From CAZAKZ01 sp964485695 (GTDB lineage Bacteria; Planctomycetota; JAFGQW01): a stretch of DNA of 64,000 nucleotides. How positions within the stretch are numbered: the stretch's first letter is position 1; the number at the start of each line of letters is the position of its first letter. The DNA lies in assembly GCA_964485695.1 (NCBI GenBank), contig CAZAKZ010000011.1, positions 8,649-72,648 of the forward strand, in the 5' to 3' direction. The notes under the pieces are model-generated. The model ran no database searches, was not told where the DNA came from, and saw only the letters and a program-made list of their open reading frames with translations. A program made the position numbers and the translations under genes. Of the stretch, positions 1 through 9,451 are shown one piece after another.

Positions 1-564
1 GAACATGGCCTCGGAAACGGCGTCGCCCACCTCCCGCGGGGGGAGGAACGCCGCGGCCAGCTTGTCCCCGGTCTCGATGCCGGGGAGATTGGTCACCACC
101 GTGTAGTTGGCCTGCCCGTCGTGCACCTGGGTGCGGGTGAGGGCCGGACTCCTCACCGTGTTGCGCACCTGGACCGTGACCAGGTCCACGCCCGAGGCCA
201 GGGTGGTGCCGGGATTCGCGAGGCGCGCAGGTAGGCCCTGGAGGGTGCGAAGACTCCAGGCCAGGTTCGCCCGGGCCAGGGCCTGGGTCTGGGTGCTGGA
301 GAGGGCCGGGGCCAGGCCGTCCGCCAGGGTACGGACGGTCCGGATCAGGTCGTTCATGGGCTCGGAGGCGGTCAGCTGTGGGGGAGGTTGGTAGAGGTAA
401 GCCAGGGTCATGACCGCGGATTCAACGGCCGACGTCAGCCGGGCAAACTCCTCCTTCGAGGGTTTCAGCGGAACCCCCAGCTTCAGCCGGGTGTGTTTCT
501 TGAGCAGGGCGCACGCCCGCTGGGCCACGAGAAGGCGTGGATCCCGGGTCGTATCATGGGTCAT
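1..564 (-). CDS. Partial protein with a tRNA-binding (EMAP/CsaA-like) OB-fold-like C-terminal segment
   Basis: An open frame reads from ATG at 564 to the window edge without a stop (188 codons, C-terminus missing). The first ~120 residues are helical and Arg/Leu/Ala-rich, with no recognised domain. The last ~60 residues, containing NYTVVTNLPGIETGDKLAAA and then FLPPREVGDAVSEAMF, resemble the strand order and the 'LPPREFGGxxSEGMFL' type motif of tRNA_bind OB-folds (CsaA/EMAP or Phe-tRNA synthetase beta type). The coding call rests on the long frame, the lack of a competing frame and the divergent arrangement with the next gene. The domain assignment is from memory of the motif and is tentative. 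No strong Shine-Dalgarno precedes the ATG. Confidence 0.6.
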   Translation of the reverse strand, partial: MTHDTTRDPRLLVAQRACALLKKHTRLKLGVPLKPSKEEFARLTSAVESAVMTLAYLYQPPPQLTASEPMNDLIRTVRTLADGLAPALSSTQTQALARANLAWSLRTLQGLPARLANPGTTLASGVDLVTVQVRNTVRSPALTRTQVHDGQANYTVVTNLPGIETGDKLAAAFLPPREVGDAVSEAMF

Positions 565-756
565 GGAGCATTCTCTTCGTCCGCGCCGATGTCCGGTGAC
601 GCCCGCGCATGGCCCCACGCTACCCCGACCTCTATCCAGGGTCAACAGATTCCCCTCCCTGCCGGACCCGGGGCAGGAATTGAATTCCGGGTTCCGGGAT
701 CTTCTGGCACAATTCGGGGTCCTACTACGAATTGAAATGCAATCACGGGGAACACC

Positions 757-3267
757 ATGATGAAAACGACTCTTTGCCTTGTGGTCTGGCTCTGCGGATG
801 CCTCCTCGCTGTCGCGGCCGGCCAGGAAGAATCCCGGGAAATCCGCCTGACCGAGGGCCTGATGATCCAGAGCCCCGGCCGCGGTGGCCGGAATCCCGTG
901 CACACCGACGCCCTGGAGGCGCACCTCGTGGCCGGGACGTGGCAGCCTCCGGAGGCCGGGGCGTCCCTCGTCCTGCCGGACGGCACCAAAAAAACCTGGA
1001 AAGCTGCTCGAGCCGGCAAGGGCGGTCGATTCCAACCGGGGGCCTTCAAGGGCGGCTACGCCTGGTTTTCCGTGGACCTGGAGGAGGAGGACACCTGGAT
1101 CCTGGAGGCTTCCGGCCATGGTCTGGTTTACGTGAACGGGGAGATTCGCGCCGGCGACCCGTACGCCACGAGGTGGCTCAGGGTGCCCGTGGAACTCGGG
1201 GAGGGAAAGAACCAGTTCCTCTTCCGCCTCGGAAGGCGGCCCTTTTCCGCCCGCCTGGTGCGGCCGAAATCTCCGGCCTTCTTCAACACCAGAGACACGA
1301 CCCTTCCCGACGTCCTCGCCGGAGAAGAGATCCAGACCCACGGGGCCGTGGTCGTGGTCAACGCCTCCTCTCGCATTCTGAGCCGGGCCTTCCTCGCCGT
1401 ATCCCTGCAGGGAGGGGAGCCCCTGCGAGTTCCCCTGCCTCTGCTACCGCCGCTCACTGCCCGGAAGGTGGCCTTTCCCCTTCAGGGGCCCGCGCCCACC
1501 GACGGCAAGACCCTTACGGTGCGCCTGGAACTCTACCCTACCCTCCGCAGGCGGTCCCGGAAGTTCGCGGACATCGCCACCCTGACCCTGAACGTGCGGC
1601 GGCCGGACGAGCCCCATTGCCGGACCTTCCTGAGCGGCATCGACGGCAGCGTCCAGTATTACGCCGTGCACCCGGCCGGCCCCTCAGCGAAGCGACCGGG
1701 CCTGGTGCTCAGCTGCCACGGCGCCGGTGTCCGTGCCCTGAACCAGGCCCGGTCCTACAGCCGGAAATCGTGGTGCCACCTGGTGGCACCCACCAACCGG
1801 CGGCCGTTCGGGTTCGACTGGGAGGACTGGGGCCGCCTGGACGCCCTGGAGGTGCTGGATCTGGCGCAGAAGGACCTGGGCACGGATCCGCGCCGGACCT
1901 ACCTCACCGGCCACTCCATGGGCGGCCATGGAGCCTGGCACCTTGCGGTCACCTTTCCGGACCGCTTTGCAGCCGTGGGTCCCAGCGCGGGCTGGATCAG
2001 CTTCTGGTCCTACTCCACGGCCCGGAACTTCAAGGGAACCTCCGGAATCGAGCCCCTGCTCATGCGGGCCGCCTCACCCAGCCGCACCCTGGACCTGGCG
2101 CCGAACCTCTCGGCCATGGGCGTCTACATCCTGCACGGAGAGAAGGACGACAACGTGCCCGTGACCGAGGCCCGGCGCATGCGGAAGCACCTGAAAGCGT
2201 TCCACAAGGACCTCGGCTACCACGAGGAGCCCGGCATGGGCCACTGGTGGGACAACGACAAGAAGATCCCGGGCACGGCGTGCGTGGACTGGCCGCCCAT
2301 GATGGCGTTCTTTCAGAAGCACAGAGTGCTCGAGGGTGCAGAGGCGCGCAGCATCGATTTCCTCACGGCCAGCCCGGGCGTGTCGGCCCGATGCCACTGG
2401 GTGGAGGTGCTGGCGCAGCAGAAATGTCTGGAGGTGAGTCGGGTGCAGATCCGTTTCGATGGTGCAAAACGCACTGTTTCGGGTACGACCGAGAACGTGG
2501 CTCGCCTGCGCCTGGATCTCGAGTCGTGGACGCCTGCGGAGCCCGGGGGTACGTGGTCGATCTGCCTGGACAAGAGCGAGATCCGTGATCTGCCCTGGCC
2601 GCCCGGGCCGGAGAAAAGCGTCTGGCTTGCCCGGAGTGCCGGGGGCAAATGGACCGTCGGTCCTGCCCCCTCCGCCGCCCGAAAAGGACCGCACCGCTAC
2701 GGCCCCTTCAGGGAGGTGTTCCGGAACCGCATGGTGTTCGTCTATGCCACGGACGGCGACGAGGTCGAAAACGCCTGGGCCCTGGCCCGGGCCCGGTACG
2801 ACGCCGAGACCTTCGGCTACCGCGGCAACGGATCCGTGGACGTGATTCCGGACGCGGTCTTCGACGCGGACGCGCATCCCGACCGCAACGTGATCCTCTA
2901 CGGCAATGCGGACAACCACATGACTTGGGAGGCCCTGCTCGGCAAGAGCCCGGTGCAGGTCACCCGGACCGGAGTGCGCATCGGAGACCGGGAGGAAAAG
3001 GGCGAGGACCTGGCGTGCCTCTTTCTCCGCCCCCGGCCGGGCAGCGACCGGGCCCTGGTGGGCGCGGTGGCGGGTACGGGGGAGCGGGGATTGCGCCTCA
3101 CCGACCGGCTGCCCTATTTCGTATCGGGCATCGCCTACCCCGACGTTATCGTTTTCGGTCCCGAGATGCTCTCCAAGGGAACGGCCGGAGTCCGGGCCGC
3201 GGGCTTCTTCGGCCCGGACTGGAGCGTGAAGCGGGGAGAGATCGTCTGGCGAAAGGAATCAGATTGA
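757..3267 (+). CDS. Secreted prolyl-oligopeptidase-family alpha/beta hydrolase
   Basis: 836 residues beginning MMKTTLCLVVWLCG, a typical signal peptide ending near residue 23. Residues ~290-510 form an alpha/beta hydrolase of the prolyl oligopeptidase/esterase class: nucleophile elbow GHSMGG (Ser387), an acid at Asp464 or Asp465 in HGEKDDNVPV, and His496 in GMGHWW. The triad therefore looks complete. The N-terminal ~280 residues look like beta-sandwich modules and the C-terminal ~300 residues are unassigned. It probably cleaves peptides or esters outside the cytoplasm; the substrate is unknown. The ATG is preceded by GGGGAA at a good distance. The 3' end overlaps the convergent parvulin gene by 9 bases. 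Confidence 0.85.
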   Translation: MMKTTLCLVVWLCGCLLAVAAGQEESREIRLTEGLMIQSPGRGGRNPVHTDALEAHLVAGTWQPPEAGASLVLPDGTKKTWKAARAGKGGRFQPGAFKGGYAWFSVDLEEEDTWILEASGHGLVYVNGEIRAGDPYATRWLRVPVELGEGKNQFLFRLGRRPFSARLVRPKSPAFFNTRDTTLPDVLAGEEIQTHGAVVVVNASSRILSRAFLAVSLQGGEPLRVPLPLLPPLTARKVAFPLQGPAPTDGKTLTVRLELYPTLRRRSRKFADIATLTLNVRRPDEPHCRTFLSGIDGSVQYYAVHPAGPSAKRPGLVLSCHGAGVRALNQARSYSRKSWCHLVAPTNRRPFGFDWEDWGRLDALEVLDLAQKDLGTDPRRTYLTGHSMGGHGAWHLAVTFPDRFAAVGPSAGWISFWSYSTARNFKGTSGIEPLLMRAASPSRTLDLAPNLSAMGVYILHGEKDDNVPVTEARRMRKHLKAFHKDLGYHEEPGMGHWWDNDKKIPGTACVDWPPMMAFFQKHRVLEGAEARSIDFLTASPGVSARCHWVEVLAQQKCLEVSRVQIRFDGAKRTVSGTTENVARLRLDLESWTPAEPGGTWSICLDKSEIRDLPWPPGPEKSVWLARSAGGKWTVGPAPSAARKGPHRYGPFREVFRNRMVFVYATDGDEVENAWALARARYDAETFGYRGNGSVDVIPDAVFDADAHPDRNVILYGNADNHMTWEALLGKSPVQVTRTGVRIGDREEKGEDLACLFLRPRPGSDRALVGAVAGTGERGLRLTDRLPYFVSGIAYPDVIVFGPEMLSKGTAGVRAAGFFGPDWSVKRGEIVWRKESD

Positions 3268-5052
3268 TCGCTTTTTGAGGCCCATGAATCCCTTCGTCGC
3301 CTCCTCCACCCGGTTCACGATCTTCAGTGGGCGGTAGACGTGCTCCTCGAGCCACCGCCTTTGCAGGTCCTCCTGCCGATCCTGGCGGACGATGTCCTTC
3401 ACCTTCTCGAAGGGGTAGGCCTCGCGGTCGGGCGGGGTGCGCTTGCGGCAGTAGATGATGTGGTAGCCCTGACGGGTGCGAACGGGCGGGGTGATCTCGT
3501 TTTCCTCGAGGGCGAAGGCCAGGCGGCAGAACTCCGGATCGTAGGCGCTCACCAGGGTGAACATGCCCACGTCGCCGCCCCGGTCGCGGCTGGCCGCGTC
3601 CTGGGAGTATTGCTGGACCATGTCGATGAAGTCCGCACCCGCCTTCAGCTTCTTATAGACCTCCTTGATCCTGGACCGGGCCCGGTCGAAGTCGACCCGG
3701 CCGGTGGCGGGATCCGCCTCGCTCACCAGGATGTGGCTGGCCGTGACCGTGGCCCGGCCGAAGTGCTCAATGTGGGCCTCGTAGTAGGCTTTGAGCACAA
3801 CGTCCCCGACGTCGGACTCCACGATCTGGTTCACGCCATCGGCCACCCGGAAGCGTCGCGTCTCCAGGTAGACGTTCCGGCCCACCAGCTGGATGGCCCG
3901 CTCCCACGAGAACTCACTGCCCCTGTACTTTTCTCGTTCCTCCTCGATGCGCCGGGCCACCCGGGTATCCGAGATCTTGATCCCCCTTTCCTTCATGGCC
4001 GCGAGGGCCGCCACGTAGCGGCCGCGGCTCTCCAGGGCCTCGTCCAGATGGCGGAGCTTCAGGTCGGGGATCCGTGCGGCCAGGAGCTCGCGTCCCTTCA
4101 ACGCGGCTTCCAGGCGTACGCGACCGGTGGGAATGACGAAGGCGGGAAAACGCTTCCCCTTCGGGATCACTCGCGCCAGGTCCGGATGGCTCCGGGAGGG
4201 TTTCTGCAGCCGGAACGTACCCGCCTTCCACCCGGGGAACACCTGGCTCAGGGCGCGCGTCTCGGGCCGGGCTTTTGCTGAGGCGTAGACGACGACTCCC
4301 ACGTCGTCCGTCTCGAAGAACGCGCGGCCGCCATCGACCAGGGCCACGGCGAACCGGATCCTGGAGGGTGCACGCCCCGCTACGATCTCGAGGGGGGTCG
4401 CACCCGAGAGGTGGTTTTTCAGGTAGTTTCGGAGGGAGCCCTCCACCGAGATCGTGGCGAAGGTGCCGCGCTCCAGGCGGGCAGGATCCGTCTCCACAAT
4501 GTGCCGGCCCTGGACCTTCCGGGCCCACGTGCGGCCCGCTTCCTCCCCGGGGGACTTGCCCGCAGGGGTTCCGGTGTCCGCCCGGACCATGGCGGCCACG
4601 GCGGCGTTCAGGTGCATGAGGCGTTTGAACCGCTGAAAGAAAATGCGCTGGGCCCGGAGCGTCTCGACCAGGCTCCGGCCGCGGCCGTTGGTCTCGATGA
4701 AATCCGAAACAGCCCTGCGGAAGGCCATTTCGCCGACCCGGATGCCCCGGCCGGCCGCCTCCAGGGCCATGGCTTTTTGCCGCCCCAGGACCTCGATCAT
4801 GGGGGATGCATACAGAAACACCACCTCTTCGAGGAGGTCACCCAGGCGGACGGGAATGCCGTTCACCTCCCCGGCGAGGATTCCCATGGCGGATTCCGGC
4901 GGGAGGAGGGTGCCCTGCACGGCCCGGGCCGCCTCCATTTCCTTGTTCAGGTCCCTGGGCTTGACCTGCTGCGCGGGCGTCCGGGCTCCGGCCACGATGC
5001 AGGACAGGCACAGCAACAAAGCGATGATCACGGAGCGTGGATCAGGGAACAT
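3259..5052 (-). CDS. Periplasmic parvulin-type peptidyl-prolyl isomerase (PpiC/SurA-like)
   Basis: 597 residues with an N-terminal signal peptide (IIALLLCLSCIVAGA). A parvulin (PpiC rotamase) domain lies at about residues 430-537: SHILV near the start, then DFIDMVQQYSQD, GGDVGMF and GYHIIYCRK. The ~400 residues before it are mostly helical and charged, as in SurA/PrsA-type chaperones whose N-terminal region binds clients. It is expected to isomerise Xaa-Pro bonds and chaperone exported proteins in the periplasm. A GGAG-type site precedes ATG 5052. It is transcribed divergently from the gene at 5280. This is one of two large parvulins in the window; the other lies at 28455-30110. Confidence 0.85.
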   Translation of the reverse strand: MFPDPRSVIIALLLCLSCIVAGARTPAQQVKPRDLNKEMEAARAVQGTLLPPESAMGILAGEVNGIPVRLGDLLEEVVFLYASPMIEVLGRQKAMALEAAGRGIRVGEMAFRRAVSDFIETNGRGRSLVETLRAQRIFFQRFKRLMHLNAAVAAMVRADTGTPAGKSPGEEAGRTWARKVQGRHIVETDPARLERGTFATISVEGSLRNYLKNHLSGATPLEIVAGRAPSRIRFAVALVDGGRAFFETDDVGVVVYASAKARPETRALSQVFPGWKAGTFRLQKPSRSHPDLARVIPKGKRFPAFVIPTGRVRLEAALKGRELLAARIPDLKLRHLDEALESRGRYVAALAAMKERGIKISDTRVARRIEEEREKYRGSEFSWERAIQLVGRNVYLETRRFRVADGVNQIVESDVGDVVLKAYYEAHIEHFGRATVTASHILVSEADPATGRVDFDRARSRIKEVYKKLKAGADFIDMVQQYSQDAASRDRGGDVGMFTLVSAYDPEFCRLAFALEENEITPPVRTRQGYHIIYCRKRTPPDREAYPFEKVKDIVRQDRQEDLQRRWLEEHVYRPLKIVNRVEEATKGFMGLKKRSI

Positions 5053-5279
5053 TGCGGGATCTCCAGGTGGGCGGCTCGGCTTTGTCCAGTGACCTTTCCA
5101 TTGTACCCCGGAATCCGGGATCTGGGTATGGTCTGGATTCCAAACCCGGGCCGGGAATTTGACTTTTCTCCACGGTCTTTTGAAAAAAGGTGTAACCCGC
5201 GCCGCTCGATTGCGACCTACCGGGCGCTAGCCAGGATGGTGGTGAAACCGAAACACGTTTCCAGGGAAGGTGCGTACCC

Positions 5280-7727
5280 ATGGCACGCTCAATGCGATGG
5301 ATTCTGCCGTTGCTGGTGGCATGGGCCCTGGCCGGCCTCGTGGTTACCCTGGTCAAAGACGACGCCGTGGACCTCCGCTCGACCCTGGAGGATTCCGGTG
5401 TCCGGGACGCAGTAGAGGGGGGATCCGTGAATCCGCCCGGTTTGCCGGTGCCTTCCGGCGCCCGGCAGGCGAAACCCGAGGCGGCCCCCGGCACGGGTGG
5501 GGTGGCGGCGAAATCGCTCGAGGGACCGGTACCGAGCGTGCTCCGGGTGCGTATCAGGGAAAGGGGCTCCGGCAAGGATATCCCCGGAGTGCGGGTCGAG
5601 CTCTACCGGGAAGAGAAACTCCACAAGGAGGCCGTGAGCGCCCCCGACGGCACGTGTGGCTTTGAAAACCTGCCTGCAGGCGTATGGGAGATCCACGCCG
5701 TGCCTTTGGCACATGTGCCGGGGATTGACTCTCTGCGCCTCGGCCCCGGGGAGGCGGTGGAATATTGCATCGACCTGGATCCGGGTGTTGGGGTGCAGGT
5801 CCGGGTGGAGGAGGAGGGGACGGCCACGCGCCTGGAGGGCGTGCAGGTCCGGTACTGGTTCGCCCGGTCCGGGATCTCTCGAAGCGGCCGGACCGATGCG
5901 TGCGGGAAGGTGGTTCTTCCCGGTCTGCCCCCGGCAACGTGGACCGAGGGCTGTCTGGACGTGGAGAGGCCGGGCTACTTCCACCTCCTGTCCGCGTCCG
6001 GGAGTGCGTTCGAGCGCACGCGTCCGACCGAGATCCGGGTGAGAATGGTCCTGGCCGGGCGCCTGGAAGGCAAGGTCCTCGGGGCCGGCGGCGCACCGGT
6101 GTCCGGCGCGGGAGTCTATCTGGACTGCGAGGAGACGACGTGGGCGCGCCTCCGGCCGTTCGTTCCGGACGGCCGGAAGGAAGGTGTTTCGGTGGTGGAG
6201 AGGCTGTGGACCCGTACCGACCGGGAGGGTAGGTTTTGTTTGAATGGCTTTCCGCCGCGGGTGTCCGCGACCCTGGCGATCCGGGCCCGGGGCTGCATGC
6301 CCGGCACCATGAAGGTGACCCTCGAGGCCGGGGAAGAGCGCCACGGCCTTACGATCCGGATGAAGGCCGGAGTGTACCTGGAAGGTCGCGTCGAGGACGC
6401 TCACGGCCGGGCCGTGTCCGGCGCCAGGGTGAAGGTGGCGACCTCCGGCCGGGTGCACCTCGTCGGGGAGACCGGGGACGGGGGCGCCTTCCGGATCTCG
6501 GGATTCCGGCCGGGTCGGTACCAGGTGAAGGCCGACGCCCGGGGATGGATCGAATCCCCGGTGCAGGCAGTCCGGATCGGCCGGAGCGGTCTTCCGGCCT
6601 CGATCCGGCTCGTGCTGCGCAAGGCAGCGCCCTCCATCCAGGGCAAGGTGCTGGACACCGAGGGGCACAGTCTGGCCGGGGTGGAGGTGGCGGCCCACGG
6701 CGTGGAGCGGCCCGGGTTGTTTCCGGGAGAGACGTTCTGGCCCTCCACGGACGTCACCGATGGCGACGGACGGTTTTGCCTCACGGGCCTGCGCCCGGAC
6801 TGGACCTACGAGGTGCGGGTGAACGCGCCCGAGGGGCGGGTTTCCACAATCCCCGGGCCACTCTTGCCGGGCGTCCGGGACCTGTGCATCCGGGTGGAGG
6901 CGGCCGGGGGGCTGATCGGGTACGTGCCGGCGGGCCTGGAGGCGCCCGTGTTCCGGGTGCGGGTCGAGGCCGAGGGGCAGCCGTCCCGGTCCGTGTCCCG
7001 GCCCTACCATTCGTCTCCGTTCTCGATTTCCGGCCTGGTTCCGGGCCGCTACCGGGTGGAAGCCCGCGGCGAGGACGGTCGGGTGGTGGCGGCCGCGAGG
7101 GAGGTCCCGGTGCAAGCCGGGGAGGTGACCGCGGGCGTTCATCTGGTGGAAGTGGCGGGCCCGAGACTCACGGGATGCGTGGTGGACGTGACGGGCCGGC
7201 CCCTGGCCGGGGTGACAGTGGGTACGTTCACGGGGCTCCGGACCGGGCGCGCTGTCCGGCACGTGGCCCGCACCGATGCGGGCGGCCGCTTCGTCCTTGC
7301 CGGCCTCGGGCCATGCGTGTGCGACCTGGCCGTGGACGGCGGCGGTCTCGGATTCACCGTGTGCCGGGACGTCCGGATTCCGGGGCGCAATCTGGAGGTC
7401 CTCTTCCATCCCTCGGTCACGATGCGGGTGAAGGTGGTATCGCGAGCGGGCCGGGGTCCGGTTCCGGGGGCGACCGTGGCCTTGATGACCCGGGGTTCGG
7501 CCGCGGTCCGTCTCCGGACGGACCGCAGCGGTCTGGCCGTGTTCCGGACCTCTCCGGGGGGGTACGCGGTGGTGGTGGCGGCGGTGGGGTACGAGAGTCA
7601 AGGTTGCAGGGTCTCGGTCCCGTCGGCGGGCCGGGAGGTGTTCCGGGAGTTCGTGCTCACCGGAAAAGGCCCTGAAGTTTTGCCGGTGGGAGCAAGGGAC
7701 CGTGCTGCGGCAGGAGGTGATTCATGA
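5280..7727 (+). CDS. Membrane-anchored protein of repeated carboxypeptidase-regulatory (Ig-like) domains
   Basis: 815 residues. After a short basic start there is one hydrophobic segment (WILPLLVAWALAGLVVTLV), either a signal or an anchor. The rest is a chain of about seven to eight beta-sandwich repeats with the CarboxypepD_reg signature: a G-x-V-x-D/G-x-x-G-x-P-L-x-G-V-x-V start, followed by T-D-x-x-G-x-F and G-L-x-P-G-x-Y/W. Examples are GKVLGAGGAPVSGAGV, GRVEDAHGRAVSGARV and GCVVDVTGRPLAGVTV. No peptidase domain is present, so a structural or adhesive surface role is likely. The ATG follows GGGAAGG. Its stop overlaps the ATG of the next gene by four bases (ATGA), so the two are probably co-translated. 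Confidence 0.8.
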   Translation: MARSMRWILPLLVAWALAGLVVTLVKDDAVDLRSTLEDSGVRDAVEGGSVNPPGLPVPSGARQAKPEAAPGTGGVAAKSLEGPVPSVLRVRIRERGSGKDIPGVRVELYREEKLHKEAVSAPDGTCGFENLPAGVWEIHAVPLAHVPGIDSLRLGPGEAVEYCIDLDPGVGVQVRVEEEGTATRLEGVQVRYWFARSGISRSGRTDACGKVVLPGLPPATWTEGCLDVERPGYFHLLSASGSAFERTRPTEIRVRMVLAGRLEGKVLGAGGAPVSGAGVYLDCEETTWARLRPFVPDGRKEGVSVVERLWTRTDREGRFCLNGFPPRVSATLAIRARGCMPGTMKVTLEAGEERHGLTIRMKAGVYLEGRVEDAHGRAVSGARVKVATSGRVHLVGETGDGGAFRISGFRPGRYQVKADARGWIESPVQAVRIGRSGLPASIRLVLRKAAPSIQGKVLDTEGHSLAGVEVAAHGVERPGLFPGETFWPSTDVTDGDGRFCLTGLRPDWTYEVRVNAPEGRVSTIPGPLLPGVRDLCIRVEAAGGLIGYVPAGLEAPVFRVRVEAEGQPSRSVSRPYHSSPFSISGLVPGRYRVEARGEDGRVVAAAREVPVQAGEVTAGVHLVEVAGPRLTGCVVDVTGRPLAGVTVGTFTGLRTGRAVRHVARTDAGGRFVLAGLGPCVCDLAVDGGGLGFTVCRDVRIPGRNLEVLFHPSVTMRVKVVSRAGRGPVPGATVALMTRGSAAVRLRTDRSGLAVFRTSPGGYAVVVAAVGYESQGCRVSVPSAGREVFREFVLTGKGPEVLPVGARDRAAAGGDS

Positions 7728-8239
7728 CCAGACGATGGCTCGGGGTGTTCTTACTGGTACTCATGGCGCTGTCGGCCACACTGTCCGAGGGGCAGGCCGC
7801 GCCTTCCATCAACGCGACGTGGGCCACGACCGGTGGCAAGGGAGGGGCGTTGAACGTCAGCATCACGAACCTGCCTCCCCATGCCACCGTGGAGGTGGAG
7901 GTGAAAGACATCTCCCACGGCAGTCAGACGGAGGATCCCGTGGGAAAGCCCCCGGACAAGGCGGACGAGAAGGGGAACTGGCCGGGCACCAAGGCCGGAA
8001 GCCAGACCGGATATCCCGACACGGCCAAGGATCCGGGGGGCACGAAGTATGTCGTGTCCGTCAAGGTGAACGGCAAGACCGGCCCATCCAAGGAGGTGAT
8101 CAAACCGGGGAAGGAGACGCGTAGCTTCTGGAGCATCTTAGGTACTCTGGGAACGATCTATCTCACCGACGCCTTGGGCGTCACCTCCCCTGTGGTTGAA
8201 CTCCGACCCGTGGCTGCGGGGATTCCTGTGGCCGCGTGA
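7724..8239 (+). CDS. Small secreted protein of unknown function
   Basis: 171 residues starting MTRRWLGVFLLVLMALSATL, a clear signal peptide cleaved around residue 25. The mature part looks like a single beta-sandwich of roughly 90 residues (SINATWATTGGKGGALNVSI through TKYVVSVKVNGKTGPSKEV), followed by a more hydrophobic tail (GTLGTIYLTDALGV). I recognise no family. The ATG overlaps the stop of the upstream Ig-repeat gene as ATGA and has a strong AGGAGGTGA ribosome site inside the upstream gene, so it is translationally coupled to it. The pair probably works together at the cell surface; this is inference from the coupling. Confidence 0.7.
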   Translation: MTRRWLGVFLLVLMALSATLSEGQAAPSINATWATTGGKGGALNVSITNLPPHATVEVEVKDISHGSQTEDPVGKPPDKADEKGNWPGTKAGSQTGYPDTAKDPGGTKYVVSVKVNGKTGPSKEVIKPGKETRSFWSILGTLGTIYLTDALGVTSPVVELRPVAAGIPVAA

Positions 8240-8323
8240 TACGCCTTTGCTCCCGGAATCAGGCGCACCGGGCACCCGCCGCGGCATCCGGATGCGTCTG
8301 GTTCCGGTTTTGACTATCCACGG

Positions 8324-9451
8324 TCAGCGCTTCGGATAGGTCTTCCTCACCCAGCGCTGCCACTCCTCGTCGAAGGCGGAAACGCTCCGGCCGAAGGACG
8401 TACGGAAGGCGGGGTGGGGATCGACGTGGCCCTCCGCTCCTAGGCGGCGTACGAAGGTTCTGAGCCCCCGCTTGTGGTTCTGGATGATGTAGTCCACCAT
8501 GCTGAAGGCGAGGCCGTGCTCCAGGTTGGACAGCGAGGACATGTCCTTCACGACGAAGAAGTCGGGGAAGGACTCGGCCTTGCCAGAGACGATGAGGCGG
8601 CGTACGCGGGGGCGCCACCGGCCGCCGCCGAAGACGCCCACGTCGCGGGACTCGGAAAAGCAGTAGGTGTTGAAATCCGGGTGCTCGCGCCGCTCCCACC
8701 AGTGGGCAAAGCCCGCATCCAGCCAGGCGGGCATGTTGTAGCCGTTGCGGATCTGGCACTCCAGCAGCAGGTGCGCCCACATGTGGATGACGGTGCTGTT
8801 CCAGCTGTTGATGCCGGCCCTGGGCGGGGGGGGGCGCGTGAAGCCCACGGCATCGTCGGCGTGGAGGATGAACTCCTGGCCGCCGTTGGCTCGGAGGCCG
8901 GTGAACCGGTCCGTGAAGCGGTCGTAGTCCCTCTGCTTGGCGAACAGGTAGATCTCGTGCTTGTTCTTCCGGTTCATGATGTCGTCGTAGGACGAAGCCC
9001 GGGTCTTGAACAGCTCCCAGAACTCCAGCTTCACCCGGTGCATGTGCAGAGCGATGAGGTGCGCCATGTGGTGGCGGTTCAGCCGGGGCATCTTGCCCTT
9101 GAGGCCGGGGAAGCGCTTCCTGAGCATGGGCAGCTCCAGGAGCAGGCGGGGCGTGGTGGCGGGATTGACCTTGTAACCGGGGATGGTGGTCACCAGCTTG
9201 AAGTCCTCGGTCTCGATGCAGATGACGTGGCGGGACCGGATGTGGTCCAGCACGGCCTTGCCGTCGAACTCCATGAGGCGTAGCTTTTTCTCCGGCCCGG
9301 GGATGAGCTTGCGCTTCAGGCACTCCGTGCAGTAGGGCTGAATCGGGTAGGCGGTGAACCGGCCGGCCCTTGCCGGGGCCTGGGCCGGCAGTGGCGGTCC
9401 CACCAGGAGGAATGCCGCAGCCAGGATGCACAGGAGATTCACGGTTTTTAC
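8324..9451 (-). CDS. Secreted protein with a degenerate gluzincin (DUF1570/peptidase-MA-like) fold, probably inactive
   Basis: 375 codons from GTG 9451. I chose this start because GGAAAG lies a few bases upstream and the product then begins VKTVNLLCILAAAFLLVG, a proper signal peptide; a longer frame starts at 9475 or 9553. A CxxC pair (YCTECLK) follows the signal. The fold resembles DUF1570-type metalloproteases, whose core is HExxH followed by LDEGLAEYFE. Here the first motif reads HMWAH (His223 and His227 kept, Glu replaced by Met224) and the second LDAGFAHWWE. Both key glutamates appear lost, so hydrolysis is unlikely. It is convergent with the Ig-repeat pair. Confidence 0.75.
   Translation of the reverse strand, partial: VKTVNLLCILAAAFLLVGPPLPAQAPARAGRFTAYPIQPYCTECLKRKLIPGPEKKLRLMEFDGKAVLDHIRSRHVICIETEDFKLVTTIPGYKVNPATTPRLLLELPMLRKRFPGLKGKMPRLNRHHMAHLIALHMHRVKLEFWELFKTRASSYDDIMNRKNKHEIYLFAKQRDYDRFTDRFTGLRANGGQEFILHADDAVGFTRPPPPRAGINSWNSTVIHMWAHLLLECQIRNGYNMPAWLDAGFAHWWERREHPDFNTYCFSESRDVGVFGGGRWRPRVRRLIVSGKAESFPDFFVVKDMSSLSNLEHGLAFSMVDYIIQNHKRGLRTFVRRLGAEGHVDPHPAFRTSFGRSVSAFDEEWQRWVRKTYPKR

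Noticed and set aside
5289..7601. 770-codon minus-strand ORF opposite the Ig-repeat gene
   Set aside because: Shadow ORF; the plus frame has a signal peptide, ribosome site and clear domain repeats.
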